Shown here: positions 52,121 to 64,000 of the stretch, piece by piece | Layout: each line of letters starts with the position of its first letter | Numbering within the stretch: the stretch's first letter is position 1 | Source of the DNA: Hansfordia pulvinata | Lineage: Eukaryota > Ascomycota > Sordariomycetes > Xylariales | Reading direction: 5' to 3' | NCBI GenBank assembly: GCA_006538405.1 | Contig: BJKQ01000003.1 | Coordinates: 62,001 to 126,000 of the forward strand | DNA: 64,000 bases | The notes under the pieces: generated by a model | The model's database searches: none | The model's input: only the letters and a program-made list of their open reading frames with translations | Told to the model about the DNA's origin: nothing | Made by a program: the position numbers and the translations under genes

Positions 52121-55100
52121 CTAGAAGCCCTTGAAGGGGTCATCGCGGAAGTAGTCCTCGTCGCCGGCCGCGCCCACGCCCCTGCCGCTGCCGCTGTACG
52201 GGTACGAATCGGCGGTGGCGGCGGTGGCCCGGGTGCCGCGGGAGGCGTAGCTGTCGCGGTGGCGGCTGCGGCTGCGGTGGCGGCGGATCTCCTTGCTGCG
52301 GCGGCGGGCGCGGCACTGCCACTCCTCGGTCTCGTCCGGGTGGTCGTGGAACTGCGGGTAGCCCAGGGGGCTGATGAAGGCCTCCATGCGGACGGTCCCG
52401 ATGGCCTCGAAGAAGTTGTTGCCGCCGGCGGCGGGGCGGGAGGAGGCCTCGCTGGTCCGCTGGGACGCGGCGGCGGCCGAGGCGGCGGTGCTGCCGGGCC
52501 ACCCGCTCGAGGGCGCCCAGCCGGCGCTCGAGGGCTGAGACTGCCCGCCGTTGTACGAGTTGGAGTAGTAGATGTCGGAGGACCCCGCGGTGCCGATGCT
52601 GTTGCCCGCGGTGCTGCTGCTCGGGGCATGGTAGGAGCTGGGGGGCCCGGAGAAGCCGCGGAACGAGAGGGGGGCGCGGTGTGCCCGCCCGTGTTGCTGC
52701 GCTTGCGGCCGTGCAGGACGACCTGATTGGCGCGCTCGTGGACGCCGCCGCCGCCGCGGTCCGGGGCGGCGGCGCCGATGCCGGAGACGCGGTCGTGGAA
52801 GCGCGGGATGAAGGGCGGCTCGGCGGCCTCGCGGGACATCTCGCGGCTGTGGCTGGGCATGGAGGGGAAGGCCTCGGACTGGAAGGAGAAAGCGTCGTCG
52901 TTCGCGTGGGATCCGACGGCGGCGCCGACCCCAGACTGCCGCCCGTGGTACAGGGACGACCCGCCGTCGGCCAGCGTGCGGAGCGAGGCCGGACCGGCGC
53001 TGCTCTTTCCCTTCTTAAGCATGATGGAGTCGCGGATGCCGGGCTTGCGGCGCAGGGGGAGCGGGTCGGCGTCGACGGCGGACGTCGGGGCGGCAGTGGA
53101 CGACGACGCGGCTGCTGACGCTGCTGTGGACGAGTTTGCCGCGGCGGCGGCGGCAGCGGCGTTCACCTTGGATGAAGGCGGGCGGACGGCCATGGAAGGA
53201 GGGAAAATCTCGGGAACGGCCTGCTGCGAGTGCGCGAGAAAGGACAGCGAGGTCAGCCAGAGGTAGTGGCGCTCGGCCGAGGTGGCGGTGAACTTGAGCG
53301 CGCGCTGCGGGGTCAGGATGAGGATGGAGCGATTGAAGATCTGCGTGATGCCCTTGGGCGCCGGGTTGTCGTCCTTGACGTCGAGAACGGACTGGATGTT
53401 GACTGTTGGGGGGAGGTGGTATGTTTAGCTGGTGGCCGAGCATGATAGGAGGAATAGGGGGAGGAGGGAGAGTAGGAGCTTACGCTTGCGGCCCGACTTG
53501 CCCATCAGCGCGCTGCCGGACGACGGCTGCTTGCTGCTCCAGAGGATGGAGCGCTCGTAGGGGGCCAGCCAGACCCAGCGCTTGTGGCGGTCGTTGCTGT
53601 TCTCGTTGATGGCGCTGTTGTTGTCGACGCCAAACGACTTGCGCCGCCGGACGTACTTGAACATCCACTCGCCCACCATGGTCTGGGCGATGGCGTCCAC
53701 GACGGTCGACGAGCTGCTGCCGCCGCCGCCGCCCTGCTGCTGCTGCTGCTGCGTGTAGCCCCCGCGGCCGCTGCTGTTGGTGGACCCCTGCGCCGTGTTG
53801 TCCGTGTACGCGGTGTTGGTGGACTGGCGCTTGCGGTGGCCGCTGCGGCCGCTGCGCCCGCGGAGGAGCGGCTGGTGGCGTCGTCGCGGGCGGCGGACCC
53901 GCGGAGGCCGGTCAGGTCGTTGCTGGGCAAGGGGGGCAGGCTGGGGCTCTCGGGGGCCTCCTCGGAGGGGGACATGGGCCGGGGCGGCGGCGGGGAGCGG
54001 CTGCTGCGGCGGGAGGAGTGGCGGGGCATGGCGGCGACGGAGCGCGACTTGCGGATGCTGCTGTGGCGGTAAGGGCCCGTGCGGATGCCGCGGCGGTGCC
54101 AGCTCTCATTGCGCTTGTCGGCGCGGTCGCGGTAGAGGTAGTCGCCGGGCTCGGCGGAGAAGAAGGGCGGCTTCTTGGAGCTGGCGCGGGCGGGGATGGG
54201 GAAGGGCGGGTCGCGGACGGCGTCGGGCAGACTGGGGCTCCGGGGTCGGCCGGGGCCCTGCTGCTGGTGTGAGGCGATGCCGCTCTGGATCATGGCCGCC
54301 TTGCGCATGACGCCCGCGCGCGAGTTGGGATTCATCGTGATGGACTTGTCGGCGCGGCTGCCGCCGCCGGAGGCCTTGTTGGACTTGTTGTTCCTGTTGT
54401 TGCTGCTGCCGCCGTTCGCCGCGGCGTTCTGCTCGGCCTTGTCCACCAGGCTGTAGGTGCTGTAGATCTCGGTGCCGCCGCCGATGCGGCTCATCATGCT
54501 CTGGGGCTGGCGCTGGCCGCGGCCGCGCGGGTGCTCGGGGGAGGCGTTCATGGCCGAGGCGGAGAAGCGCTTGCTGCGGCGGCCGGAGCTCTTGGGGCGC
54601 GCCGACAGAGCCGTCTGGTACTCGGGGTCGCTGAGGTCGTCGCCGGGCTCGTCGCCGTCGTCATCGGAGCTGGCGGCCTCGAATTCGAGGAAGCTCTCTA
54701 GGCGCGACTTGGCGGCGGTGGTGGGCGTCTGGGGGTCGTCGTCGTCGTTCTCGTCGTCGTCGTCGTACGCGCCGTACGCGGCGGCGTCCGCGTCGTCGTG
54801 GTGGTCCATGTCGGGGGAGTCCGGGGGCGAGGAGGGTAGGCCCTTGCTGGTGAAGCCGCGCTTGCCGGTGGTGAGGCGGCGCGGGTTGCGTGGGGGCGGG
54901 GCGTCGAGGCCGTCGTCGTTATCACGAAGCGGCCCGCCGACGTTGGGCGAGGTGGGCCGCGACGAGATGGCAGAGGGGTGCAGGTGGGGGGGCAGGCGGT
55001 CGAGGCGCTGGTCGATGCGGATCTCGTCGGTCTGCATGCCGTTCTCGGTCATCTCGACGGCCAAGGGGATGGCGACCTGGCAGCCAAAGTCCTTGGCGTG

Positions 55101-56998
55101 CTGGGGCAGCAGGCGCTGCTCGTGGGGCGACGTCGGGCGGCTGGTGGGCGGGATGACGCTGATGCTGGGGATGATGGGGGAGGAGGGCGACGATGCTGCT
55201 GCTGCTGCTCCCGCCGCTACCACGTCCTCGGTCTGGGTGGCCATGGACTTGGTCTCGACGACCACGGCGGGGACGGCAGCATCGGGAACGGGCGTCTTGG
55301 GCGGGCTGGGAGGCTCGTCCATGGTGATGGTGGTCTGGCAGGCGGCCGAGGCGGTCGGGACGGCGGGGCCGGCGAGCGGGGGGAAGTCGGTCGAGGTGGT
55401 CTTGTTGATCTGCTGGCGCTTGCGGCGGTTGATGGCCTCGATCTCGTTGACGGCGCGCTCGACCTTGCTGCCCGCCTCGAGGAAGCTGCGTGGGAACGGA
55501 GACGGGGACGGAGACGGGGCCGCGACGGTGGTGGCCGGCAGCAGACGGGGCGACGGTGGCGGCGACGGTTGCACGCCCGTGTCGACGTACTCGGGCTTGG
55601 GCTTGGCGTCGGCGGCGCCCGCCAGCAGCAGCTGGTCCTCGTCGGCCTCGCGGATGCCGCTCGACAGGCGGTCGAAGACGCTCTGGTTCATGAACAGCTT
55701 GCTGCGGCTGCCGGGGCGCATCTGGTGGTGGTGGCTGCCCCCGAGCTCTGCTGGCGGCGGTGGTGCGCGTTCGCGTGCGCGTTCGCGTGCGCGTGCGTCC
55801 TGGACGGCGACGAGAAGACGCTGTCGCGGCTCTGCGCGCGCGTGTGCCGGCGGTGGCTAGACGCGACGCTCTGCCGCCCGTCCGCGTCCGTGTGGGCGTC
55901 CGAGAAGACATCGTCGTCGTCGTCATCGTCCTCGTCGCCGAGGTCGAGCTCGTCCGCCAAGCTGTGGCCCAGGGCCTTGCCGCCGCCGCCGCCAAAGCCG
56001 CCCTCGGCGTGGATCGAGCGGCGGATGCTGTTGGCGACGCTCATCGACCGCACGCTGGCCGCGTCGTGCTGGCTGCCGCTGCTGGCCCGCCCCCGTCGTC
56101 GCGGCGGCGCCCCGCCCTCTGTCTCCTCCTCCTGCTGCTGGTGGTTGTTCGATTCGCTCTCGTGGCCCTCCCCGCCGTCGTCGATCATGGCCGTCGCGCC
56201 GGCCTGCTGCTCCAGCTCCAAGCCGGCGACCTCGTCGAGGACCGCCTTGAGGCGCGTCTCGGCGACGTGCAGCTTGCGCTCCATGCGGCGGCGGTCCTCC
56301 TGCCAGCCGTCCTTGTCGCGCGCCCACAGGTCGTGCACGCGCCGCGAGTCGTCCTCCTGCGCCTTGGCCCGGCGCTGCGCCGCCTCGAGCCGCTTGCGCG
56401 CCTCGGCCGCGCCCGCCTCGGCCTCGTCGCGCTCCCGCGCCAGCTCCCCGAGCGCCGACGACGTGCCCCCCTCCAGCAGCGCCAGCTGCCGCTTGAGCGA
56501 CCGGTTCTCCCGCCCCTCGCGCGACGCGCCCTCGCGCGCGCTCTCGTGCTCCTCCCGCGCCGACGCCAGCGACCCCTCCAGCGCCTCGATCGTCTTGAGC
56601 TTGTCCTCCTGGTCCCGCCGCAGCGCCAGGATCTCCGACACCAGGTTCGCGTGCAGCGTCGGCGTGAACCGCCGCGGGTCCAGGATGCTGATCTTCTCGT
56701 CCTGCCGCTGCAGCAGCAGGTCCTTCGACGACGACGACTGCCGCTTGCTGCCGCTGCCGCCTGCTGGCCCCGCCCCCGCCGCCGCCGCCGTGGGGACGGG
56801 GAAGGGCACGGGCGGCGGCCTGTCTGCCTTGTCGTCCGGCAGCGGCGGTGGCGGCGAGGACGACAGCTCCGGCGGCGTCGCGGACCGTCGCGAGATCCTC
56901 GAGCTCCGCGACGGCGTTCGGTAGGGCGTGTCGGTCGGGGTCGGTAGGGACGCAGCTGCCGCGCTGGTCAGCTCGTCCTCCGTGTCCCACGAAGTCAT
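52121..56998 (-). CDS. apsA: ApsA/Num1-type nuclear migration protein with coiled coil and Mcp5-type PH domain
   Basis: Cortical anchor that captures dynein at the plasma membrane for nuclear positioning. About 1,599 residues, one intron (53483-53403, donor GTAAGC). The start MTSWDTEDELTSAA is at 56998. Residues about 100-290 form a long coiled coil (LVSEILALRRDQEDKLKTIE through LKAVLDEVAGLE). A long Ser/Pro-rich middle follows, with repeated SRPTSP-like and Asp-rich tracts. At about residues 1100-1215 lies the lipid-binding PH domain: MVGEWMFKYVRRRKSFG, HKRWVWLAPYERSILWSS, then after the intron LNIQSVLDVKDDNPAPKG, RSILILTPQRALKF and HYLWLTSLSFLAHS. The end reads DEDYFRDDPFKGF. The frame must be repaired at three short G/C runs: 55738-55742, 53857-53859 and 52669-52674, each lacking one base. 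The surrounding protein is continuous, so these look like assembly errors. Confidence 0.9.
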
Positions 56999-57558
56999 GG
57001 TGGCGGTCGTGTGGCTGAGTACGACGGGCTCGGCTCGTCTTGAAGTGGGAAACAAAAAGGGGCGGGGGTTGTTTGTTCCGGGCGAGCTGATCGATCGTCT
57101 CCCTCAACGTCTCGGCATCAGCAGCGGCCAGTGTCTTGGATTGGAAAACCCCCCTCCAACAAATTAAAAAAAAATGAGCGGATGCCCAGTCTCCGACACT
57201 TCCAGGGATACAGCCCACCACACTTGGGGTGCCCCCTTCGATCCTGGGAATAAGGGGGTTGTTGTCGCAGTCGAGGATGTCGGATGCTGGATGACGGGTC
57301 TCCTGGTTTTTTCCCTCTTTCTTTGGTTGGGAGATTCACCCCTGAGCGCCAGCTCACAGTCGTGAGAGAGCAGGCTGGGCTCCCATCAGCCGCACAGAAC
57401 CCTTGCTGCGGTTCTGGCAGTCAATCGCGAAGGATGGAGATCGGATGAGACGGACGAGCTGACGTGTCGTGGCGGCAGACACACGGACAACAAGAAAAAA
57501 AAAAAGAGAGGCCTGCAGTCTGGAGTGGTTCATGTTAGCAGACTGTAGATTGCCCAGG

Positions 57559-57559
57559 C

Positions 57560-57592
<33 letters not shown>

Positions 57593-57593
57593 C
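57559..57593. repeat. (ACAG)n microsatellite
   Basis: About eight tandem units of CAGA/ACAG upstream of the ApsA-type gene. Confidence 0.9.
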
Positions 57594-58776
57594 TCTGGCA
57601 GGGTCCATCCAGCTTGGATCACGTTGCATGCGGTACTCACCGGGTGCAGGGAGGGAGTGACGAGGCTGATTACCACAAACAAACTAATACCAAAAAAATT
57701 GAGGGGGCCGAGCAGATGAAACAGAAAGTTGGGAGGGGTGTCAGAGCGCACGCAGGGCCATTGTCGCCCAAGGTCAATGGAGGCGGCCTTGGTGATGGGT
57801 GTGGCGGGACGGTCTCTGTGTGTGTGCAAAGTGAAAGCTCACAGGAGACGAGGGAGGCTTTGCAAAGGAAGAGGCGCGCGCGCCAGGCGGGACAGACGGA
57901 CGCGTTCCTACCACAACCAAGCAGCGCTGCAGAGCCGAGTTGGGCAGAGCCGAGTCGGGCAGAGCAGAGCACAGAGTAGAGCACGGAGCTGCTCGTAGAG
58001 CAGAGAGGGAATGGATGGGGCTTCTTCGTCACCACCCTAATCTGAACTCTGCTAGTCAGATCCGCGATGAGGCCAAGTACAACTACTACTCGTAGGCTCT
58101 TAGATTCACTTCATCCTTTTAGGATGGAGGAGAGCCAGCAGAAAAAAGAAACGAGTGGTGGCCTTGTGGAGGGCTCTGTGGCCGTGAGCGTGGCGTGCGT
58201 GGTACTACTCGTACTGGTGGCAGCTTGACGCACCTACGAGACGAGTAGACGAGTAGAAGCAACAGCGCTAATCTAGATGCCCTCCGTAAATGATCTCCAC
58301 TTGGAAGCTCGAAAGGCTGTCGAGGACCCGCGGCGGACGGACGGACGGCCGTGGGGACCTACGAGTACTCGTGGGGCCCTCTTGGGCGACTCGTGGGACC
58401 GCCCCCCCGGCAACACGTACGGAGACATAGGCCTAAATGGGCACGACACGGCGGGGCACTGGGAGAGGGAGAGAGAGGCGTGCTTGGGAAGGATTGGAGT
58501 ACTTGTATCCCGTCAGTTAGGTGGTAGCTCGCACGACGACCAACTCGCTGGCGCTATCCGCACTCCGCCCAGATGGAAAGTGGACCGGCGCGGGCTGGGT
58601 CTAGGTTCGGAGGGGCATGGCTTTCGATAGACTGGGGTGAGTGGCAAAATGGCCACGCACGGCCACGGCCTTTCTCTCAGCAAGCACCGCAGCAGCGTAC
58701 TGTTTGTTGTCTTGTTGCTGTTGCTGTAATGATTTGAATCATCTACAAGTACGAGCAGGGCAGGTAGGTACGCAGC

Positions 58777-58790
58777 TACTCGTACGAGTA
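58777..58790. repeat. Perfect palindrome TACTCGTACGAGTA (inverted-order version of the motif)
   Basis: The two 8-base half-motifs overlap in the opposite order to the copy at 42166; both orders give perfect palindromes. It is followed directly by GGTACC. Confidence 0.85.
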
Positions 58791-59540
58791 GGTACCTCAC
58801 AGAGGAGAGGAGAGGCAAGGAGGAGGAAGAGAACAACAAGAGTGGCAAGCCAGCTTGTATGAGCACGGGTGCTCCAAGAGGTTCGGGGCAATCTCGCTCT
58901 TCACCAGTGGCGAACAAATCAAGTCTGTCTACGATGGGCGTACCATACGACAGACAGAAAGACAGCCCGAGAGAGACATACGATACTCGTCGAAAGAGAT
59001 AGGGGTTGATGGTTAAGTTACGGTCACTGGTGGAGGTGCGCAACCCGTCGAGTCGTCGTCGCCCAGACAAGCATACTACGAGTAGTACTCGTGGAGATGC
59101 CGCGCCGGTGCGGTTCGGTTCGGCAGCATGGGTCGCAGAAAGAAGAAGAAGAAAAAGAAGAAGTGGACGAAGAAGAACATTTGGAAGAATACCTACCCGT
59201 ACCTCGAGAATACTCCGTACGGGGTCGCACGGCGGGCGTGGGCGGGCACAGGGTCCCCCCTGTATCCGTATTGCACGGAATGTATGTACATGTACCTTAC
59301 GTAGGGGGGTACGGTACGAGTACGGTACGGGAGAGCACCCCCTGTGCCCCTGACAGCGCCCAACCCGGATAGGGGACAAGAAAGGGCTCCAGCCCAGCGA
59401 TCATCGTGCCCACTCATCTCTGCCTGCGGGTGGTGGAAATTGTCTTGGTGGTCCTCCGGCCTCGTCTTTCGGACGAGTACTCGTAGCCCGTCGGTCGTCG
59501 TCTTGACAAGTCGAGTCGACTCGGTTCGTCGTCGGGTCGA

Positions 59541-59572
59541 AGCGAAGCGAGTCGAGTCGAGTCGAGCCGCGG
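59541..59572. repeat. GTCGA-type short tandem repeat
   Basis: GAAGC and GAGTC units (GAAGCGAAGCGAGTCGAGTC and onwards) in loose 5-base register. Confidence 0.75.
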
Positions 59573-60197
59573 CGCTTGCCTACGCACATAATACCAGTAT
59601 CGGGCAGAATATCCTGGGCAGGCAGATGTGAGTACGAGTAGGTACTCCGTACATAACTGGTAGCAATCATTTTTGCTGTCCATCGCGGACATGATAATCA
59701 ATATGCGCCCTTGGCGCCGCGAATGACGAGTCGACCGGGTGTTCCGCGAGTCAACACTCCCAGTCCGATCCAACCCACGTCTACGTACGAGGGCCTGACA
59801 GCAGAGTAGAGTAGAGTGCTCTCGTACGAAGAGGCGGCATGCCCGCCCTGTCACTCTCATATCCGTCCAGTGCCCTTTGGATGATGGTTCGCGGCTGGTT
59901 TGCTTCCCCCGTGCCCCCCTCTCCCTGGCCCTTGTCAGGCGGGGCTGCAGGCACACACAGACAGAGAGGTCAGAGGCAACGTCTGTGGCCTGCGTTGCAA
60001 CCGGGACCAGGGGACCCTCTCCCTCCACCCTGGTCTCCGCGTGCGAGCAACCGTTGGAGGAGATCCCGGTCCGAGAACAACATCTCTCTTCTCTCGTCTC
60101 GCCTGCCGCCTGCCTCTCATCACACGACAGGTACGAGTGAGTACTCTTGTCTTGTACTCGTATGAATGCCTGTTCATCAGCCAGGATGATACAAAGA

Positions 60198-60204
<7 letters not shown>

Positions 60205-60234
<30 letters not shown>
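60205..60234. repeat. (GA)n microsatellite
   Basis: About fifteen GA units in intergenic DNA. Confidence 0.9.
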
Positions 60235-60236
<2 letters not shown>

Positions 60237-63200
60237 TGTGGAGCCGCCGAGCCTGGAGAGCCGGACCAACGAGCAGACGTCTGCGAGTACTCGTACTAAA
60301 GTCGAACCGATCCGAGCGGGCGGGCAGGGGGGAGTTCGTAGCCGATGGGGGCTGTTTCCCAATTTCTTTTGCAATCTCGCTGCTGCTGATCTCTGGGCCA
60401 CGCTCGCTCGCTCGCGCAAAGAACTACGGATACCTGTCTAAGGTACTCACTACTCGTACCTCTCTGTACTCGAACGCAGTTTGTCTGGATGTCTTTTATT
60501 AGCTGCCAGCTGTGTGCATGGGTACGAGTGAGTGCTCATGAGACTTGTACATCCCCAGGCGCTGAACCCGTCATGTGTATGTTGGAAGAAGTAGCGAGCG
60601 TCCGTCTTTCTTCTACGAGCAACCACCTCTTGAGAATGGATCTTGCTGGCTCACCATCCACGCAGAGCACCATGATCCGTAGGTACGGCGCATGGAGACA
60701 AGCAGTAATAAGCTCGGCACGAGTACTCGTAAGACGGGTCAACCACCGTCCAGAGATCAGACCTTGGGTGCTTGGGCAAATCATGCGGGGAAAGGCCGGC
60801 CAGCATCTTGCATCGATAGACTCGCGTTGCGGCTGGTCGAGGAGGGTGTGCGAGTACCCGTGCGCGCTCGCCCGCATGAACACGTTCGAGTGGCAAAAGT
60901 AGACACAAGAACAGGTCTGTACTCGTAGACAAGGCAGGCATCTCCTGGTCCGGACTGCTTGGCTCATCGATTCCGTCGAGGATCACACAGTCAACAGGCA
61001 AAGGAAAAAGAAAGAAAAAGAGAAAAGAGAAAAAGCAATCCGTGGTAGCCACCCACACACCCACACGCACACCCTCGCCGCAAGCTAACTAACGGCCCTG
61101 GGCTGGGATTTCCGCGCTCCCGTCGTTTCGGGCGCTCCCTTGCACGATTCAGGAACCTCGCGACAGGGATGCTCCCTCCTCGATTCCGCGGCCATCGCGA
61201 GTACTGGTCTCGTATACACCCACACACACGCGCGCGGGGCAGACTTTGGCTTTGTCTCCCAGCCGCGGACGGGCGAGCGAGAACAATGCCATGTTTCCTG
61301 ACTCGAGACACAAGACTACGAGACGAGTACTCCGTCTGAACCGAGGTGATGTGTCTTACCAGCATGCTTGCACGAGTAGCATGCTTCATCACACAGCAAG
61401 GAGCCTGGTCCAAGATCCCTGGCCGTGAGGAAAACTCGTCACATTTTGGCCGTTGTGACGGCCGTGCAGTGTCACGCCACGCAGTTTGCCATGTGCCGGG
61501 GTCGAGTCCCCCAAATCGGCATCTCCAGATGATGATGATGATGATGGGACGGGGTTGACCATACTCGTACGTACTCCGTACGAGTACAGCAGCATTGCGT
61601 TGCGACAAGCCGCCGCCACTGGCGTGTTGGAAAAGAAACGAGCCCGCCACCCAGCCCGCCCGCACTCGTTCACACTCTCCAAGCTTTGTCGAGTTCGCAT
61701 GCTAGGAACTCAAGTACGGATAGCTTCTGCGGGGAGCCAAGCCAGGCCAGCGCCAGGCCACTGCCTGGCCCCCCTACGCCCCCCATCAGAGCTGTCATGG
61801 AGCTACTGTATCTCTGCAGTGTCATGCGTCCCGAGCGTGCGTCATTTACGGAGACGGAGCTCTGAAGAAGACAAGAGCACATGCAGCAGTACATGTACTG
61901 GCCAGTACTCGTACGCGTGCGCGTAGGGACAACAGGCCGTGACCCGGCCGTCTGGGGACGTGGGGCGTGACCGGGGCGATGGAGGGATGAAGATCCGCCT
62001 CCTCTCTCTCTCTCTCTTGCAAGTGTGTGAGTGTGCCCCAGTACGATCACGAAGTGCTCCGTACTCGCAGCTCCCACTTGCCGGTCTTCAAACTGTGCCC
62101 CTCCGAAAACGCCGCTCCCAGGCCATGGCAGTGGTCGGCGGCGGTGCTGGGAGAGCATCTGCCCAGCTTGTGGTTCAGCCGCGTCGCTCGTACCATGGAC
62201 GCGTTCACCCGCGAAGAGACGAAAGAGCATGGGCAGCCAGCCGACCTTTCGTCCCCCTTCCATCTCTACCCAGTCACCTGTAGTTCTCGTACATGTAGTC
62301 GACATAACCAAGATAGTCGGGCCAGACCCCGTAACCGAGGCGCGCCTCCTCCGGACCCTGTAGATTACCAGTACCGCCCTCCCCCCCTCCCCCTCCGGCC
62401 AAGATCAGCCCGCCCAGCGTTTCAACCCAGCGCCTTCGTTCAAGCCACAACAGCACGACCGCCGAAGGCCTGTTCTTGATTATCGTATCGTGACCCAGCA
62501 AAACCTCACGCCACTTTGCGCCCTCGAACCTCCGCCCCCCAAGGCTTCCTCACCGGGATCCTAATTATGGCAGCACTAACACGGTTGAGGAAGGACGGTC
62601 CTCCGGGCCGGGACCGGCCCAGCTTGCCGCCACGAACGCCTTTCCACCGGTGGACGAGGATTTCCGCTCCGACCACGAGGGCAGTTGCTTGCCTGCTTGG
62701 CCCCGGAGCTGGGGGGGATGGACCGGGTGGCTCGGTTCCCCAACGGCGTCCAGCCCTTTTTCTTGTTTCGTTTCGTACAGTATCCGTAAACACAAAATCC
62801 GCCCCCCCACAGCAGGCCGGCAGGGACAAGGAGAGGGGGGGGGTCCCCCTCTTCACAACCGGGCCCCTAATTACAAGCAACGCCAAGTGCCCGCGATCAA
62901 CACTTGGCGGCGTCGACAGCGGCAGGTCGTGGCGTGGCAAGGTAAAGTGCCTTGGTTCCAGGGCTGAAGGATCAGGCTCCGAGTCCGGGATCCCCACGGC
63001 CGGCCCACAAGTATGCTCGTGTGCGCCAAGTTGTCCCTGAAGCAAGTCCTTTCTCAGGAACGACGTATCCAACCAAGGAGACAGACGTCGGTCTCGGATC
63101 CCAATGGCGCTGGCAGACAGTTGCGCATGCGTCGTGTGCCTAGGTAAAGGGCCGTCGTAATCACAATGTTGGTCTTGATGCCGCAGCCGAATTCTATCAA

Positions 63201-64000
63201 TTGCGCTGCGTGCGGTTTTGCCAACGTTTTTCTGCGAAGAGAGACTACAAAAAAGACTCCGCCAAGAGCAAATCAGACTCCTCGAGCGGATAAGAGACCT
63301 TGAGGAGAACACGGTGCTCACATGTGCTGCCTTGATGTCAGAGAACGACGGCAGTCCTGGGGTTTCTCTCTCGCAAGTCAGTATCAGGTAGTTGCATCCC
63401 CGCAACTGTTCACATGTATTGGCCACGGTTTTCGGTCCCCGTGGTGGCATATAGCCGCCACGGCAGGCACATCCCGAAATCGTGCGTGTCTTGGGTTCTG
63501 AAAAGAAGAGAAAGAATAAGAGAAACATGAGGGCAATTCAAGCGCGTCAGCCTGGCAGACCAAGGGACCGCTACGGATGCGCATCGTGTCACTTGGAAAC
63601 GACGACCATCGAGCACTTTCGATAGGTCAACATGCCTGATCTGTCAACATTTTGATGGTTGCGGCTGGCTGGATCTGGGAACTCGCTAGAGCAGAAACTG
63701 GCGGCTAGTACAGTTACCTAGTCATTGAACTCAGGCAACTGCCCCTCGAAAATTCCGTTGATACTGAGACTGGATGACCGTTTGGAGTGGCCTGCATAGA
63801 GCCTCGATAGAGCAGCAAGTCATCACTAGAATAGTCTGGATTCCTGCACCAAGGATGTCACGCGATTATCTCATCAAGTTCTCCCGAGAAGGGGACGCCC
63901 ACGTGCTATTTCGTATAGAGTGGGAAATCGAATAGAAGGAAATAGGAGAAGAAGAAAACGACCGAAACCGCCCAAACGCCCGACGATGCCGCGATACCGG

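Larger units (their letters stand above)
56999..64000. other. Seven kilobases without a recognisable gene, dense in the TACGAGTA motif
   Basis: 57000-57350 is the ApsA promoter side. Beyond it no frame shows a domain or convincing splicing. The stretch is rich in simple repeats and holds about twenty copies of TACGAGTA/TACTCGTA between 58.0 and 62.0 kb (for example near 58087, 58205, 58360, 58777, 59078, 59306, 59478, 59632, 60165, 60287, 60450, 60724, 60921, 61562 and 61904). A short frame at about 63205-63390 (plus) encodes a helical ERLQKRLRQEQIRLLERI segment but cannot be tied to a gene. Confidence 0.5.

Noticed and set aside
54978..56924. 648-codon open frame on the plus strand, and several other long frames antisense to the ApsA-type gene
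   Set aside because: They are GC-rich shadow frames of a coding region: composition is low-complexity (Arg/Ala/Gly runs), there is no domain, and the opposite strand encodes a recognisable PH-domain protein.
63205..63390. Short plus-strand frame with a coiled-coil-like segment (ERLQKRLRQEQIRLLERI), reminiscent of a bZIP tail
   Set aside because: The basic region expected of a bZIP is not in frame and neighbouring frames give other readings; too short to call.
62506..63528. 340-codon open frame on the minus strand
   Set aside because: No recognisable domain, erratic composition, and no conserved motif or plausible start context; probably a chance frame in GC-rich DNA.

Overview
The window is nuclear DNA from a filamentous ascomycete (Pezizomycotina, most likely a Sordariomycete). 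The evidence is short GT-AG introns of about 50-230 bases with good 5' splice sites, typical fungal proteins (an ApsA/Num1-type nuclear migration protein, a fungal ubiquitin-like-domain protein, C2H2 zinc-finger proteins), and a 7.8 kb AT-rich block carrying the C-to-T / G-to-A signature of repeat-induced point mutation (RIP). Species cannot be named from the sequence.

Layout. 1-599 holds the 5' part of an ARF6-type GTPase gene (minus strand, running off the left edge). 0.6-7.5 kb is gene-poor: it holds a decayed GH78 alpha-L-rhamnosidase pseudogene (2866-3460, minus) and a two-exon gene for a small, probably secreted protein (4558-5147, minus). 7503-15302 is an AT-rich island with nested structure: terminal inverted repeats outside, and inside them a minus-strand LTR retrotransposon ruined by RIP. 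16.7-19.2 kb and 28.3-30.2 kb hold two related C2H2 zinc-finger genes (plus), separated by 9 kb without a recognisable gene. 33.2-34.9 kb encodes a ubiquitin-like-domain protein and 37.2-39.1 kb a kelch-repeat protein (both plus). 40.3-57.0 kb is the conserved core: mitochondrial complex I 24 kDa subunit, a Dot5/PrxQ-type peroxiredoxin, two tRNA genes (Leu-AAG with intron, Gln-CTG), ketol-acid reductoisomerase (ILV5), the NEDD8-conjugating enzyme UBC12 and ApsA/Num1, all protein genes on the minus strand. 57-64 kb has no recognisable gene.

The conserved genes are housekeeping functions (respiration, redox defence, branched-chain amino-acid synthesis, cullin neddylation, nuclear positioning, membrane traffic) and do not form a pathway or cluster. 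The left third is the more dynamic part, with a RIP-mutated transposon, a pseudogene and a small secreted protein close together.

Two window-wide signals stand out. First, the 8-mer TACGAGTA / TACTCGTA, often doubled into the perfect palindromes TACGAGTACTCGTA or TACTCGTACGAGTA, occurs more than forty times between genes and, as far as I can see by eye, never inside a confident exon. Second, at least five otherwise intact genes need one extra G or C at a short G/C run to stay in frame, including essential ILV5. That pattern points to systematic homopolymer undercalling in the assembly rather than to pseudogenes.
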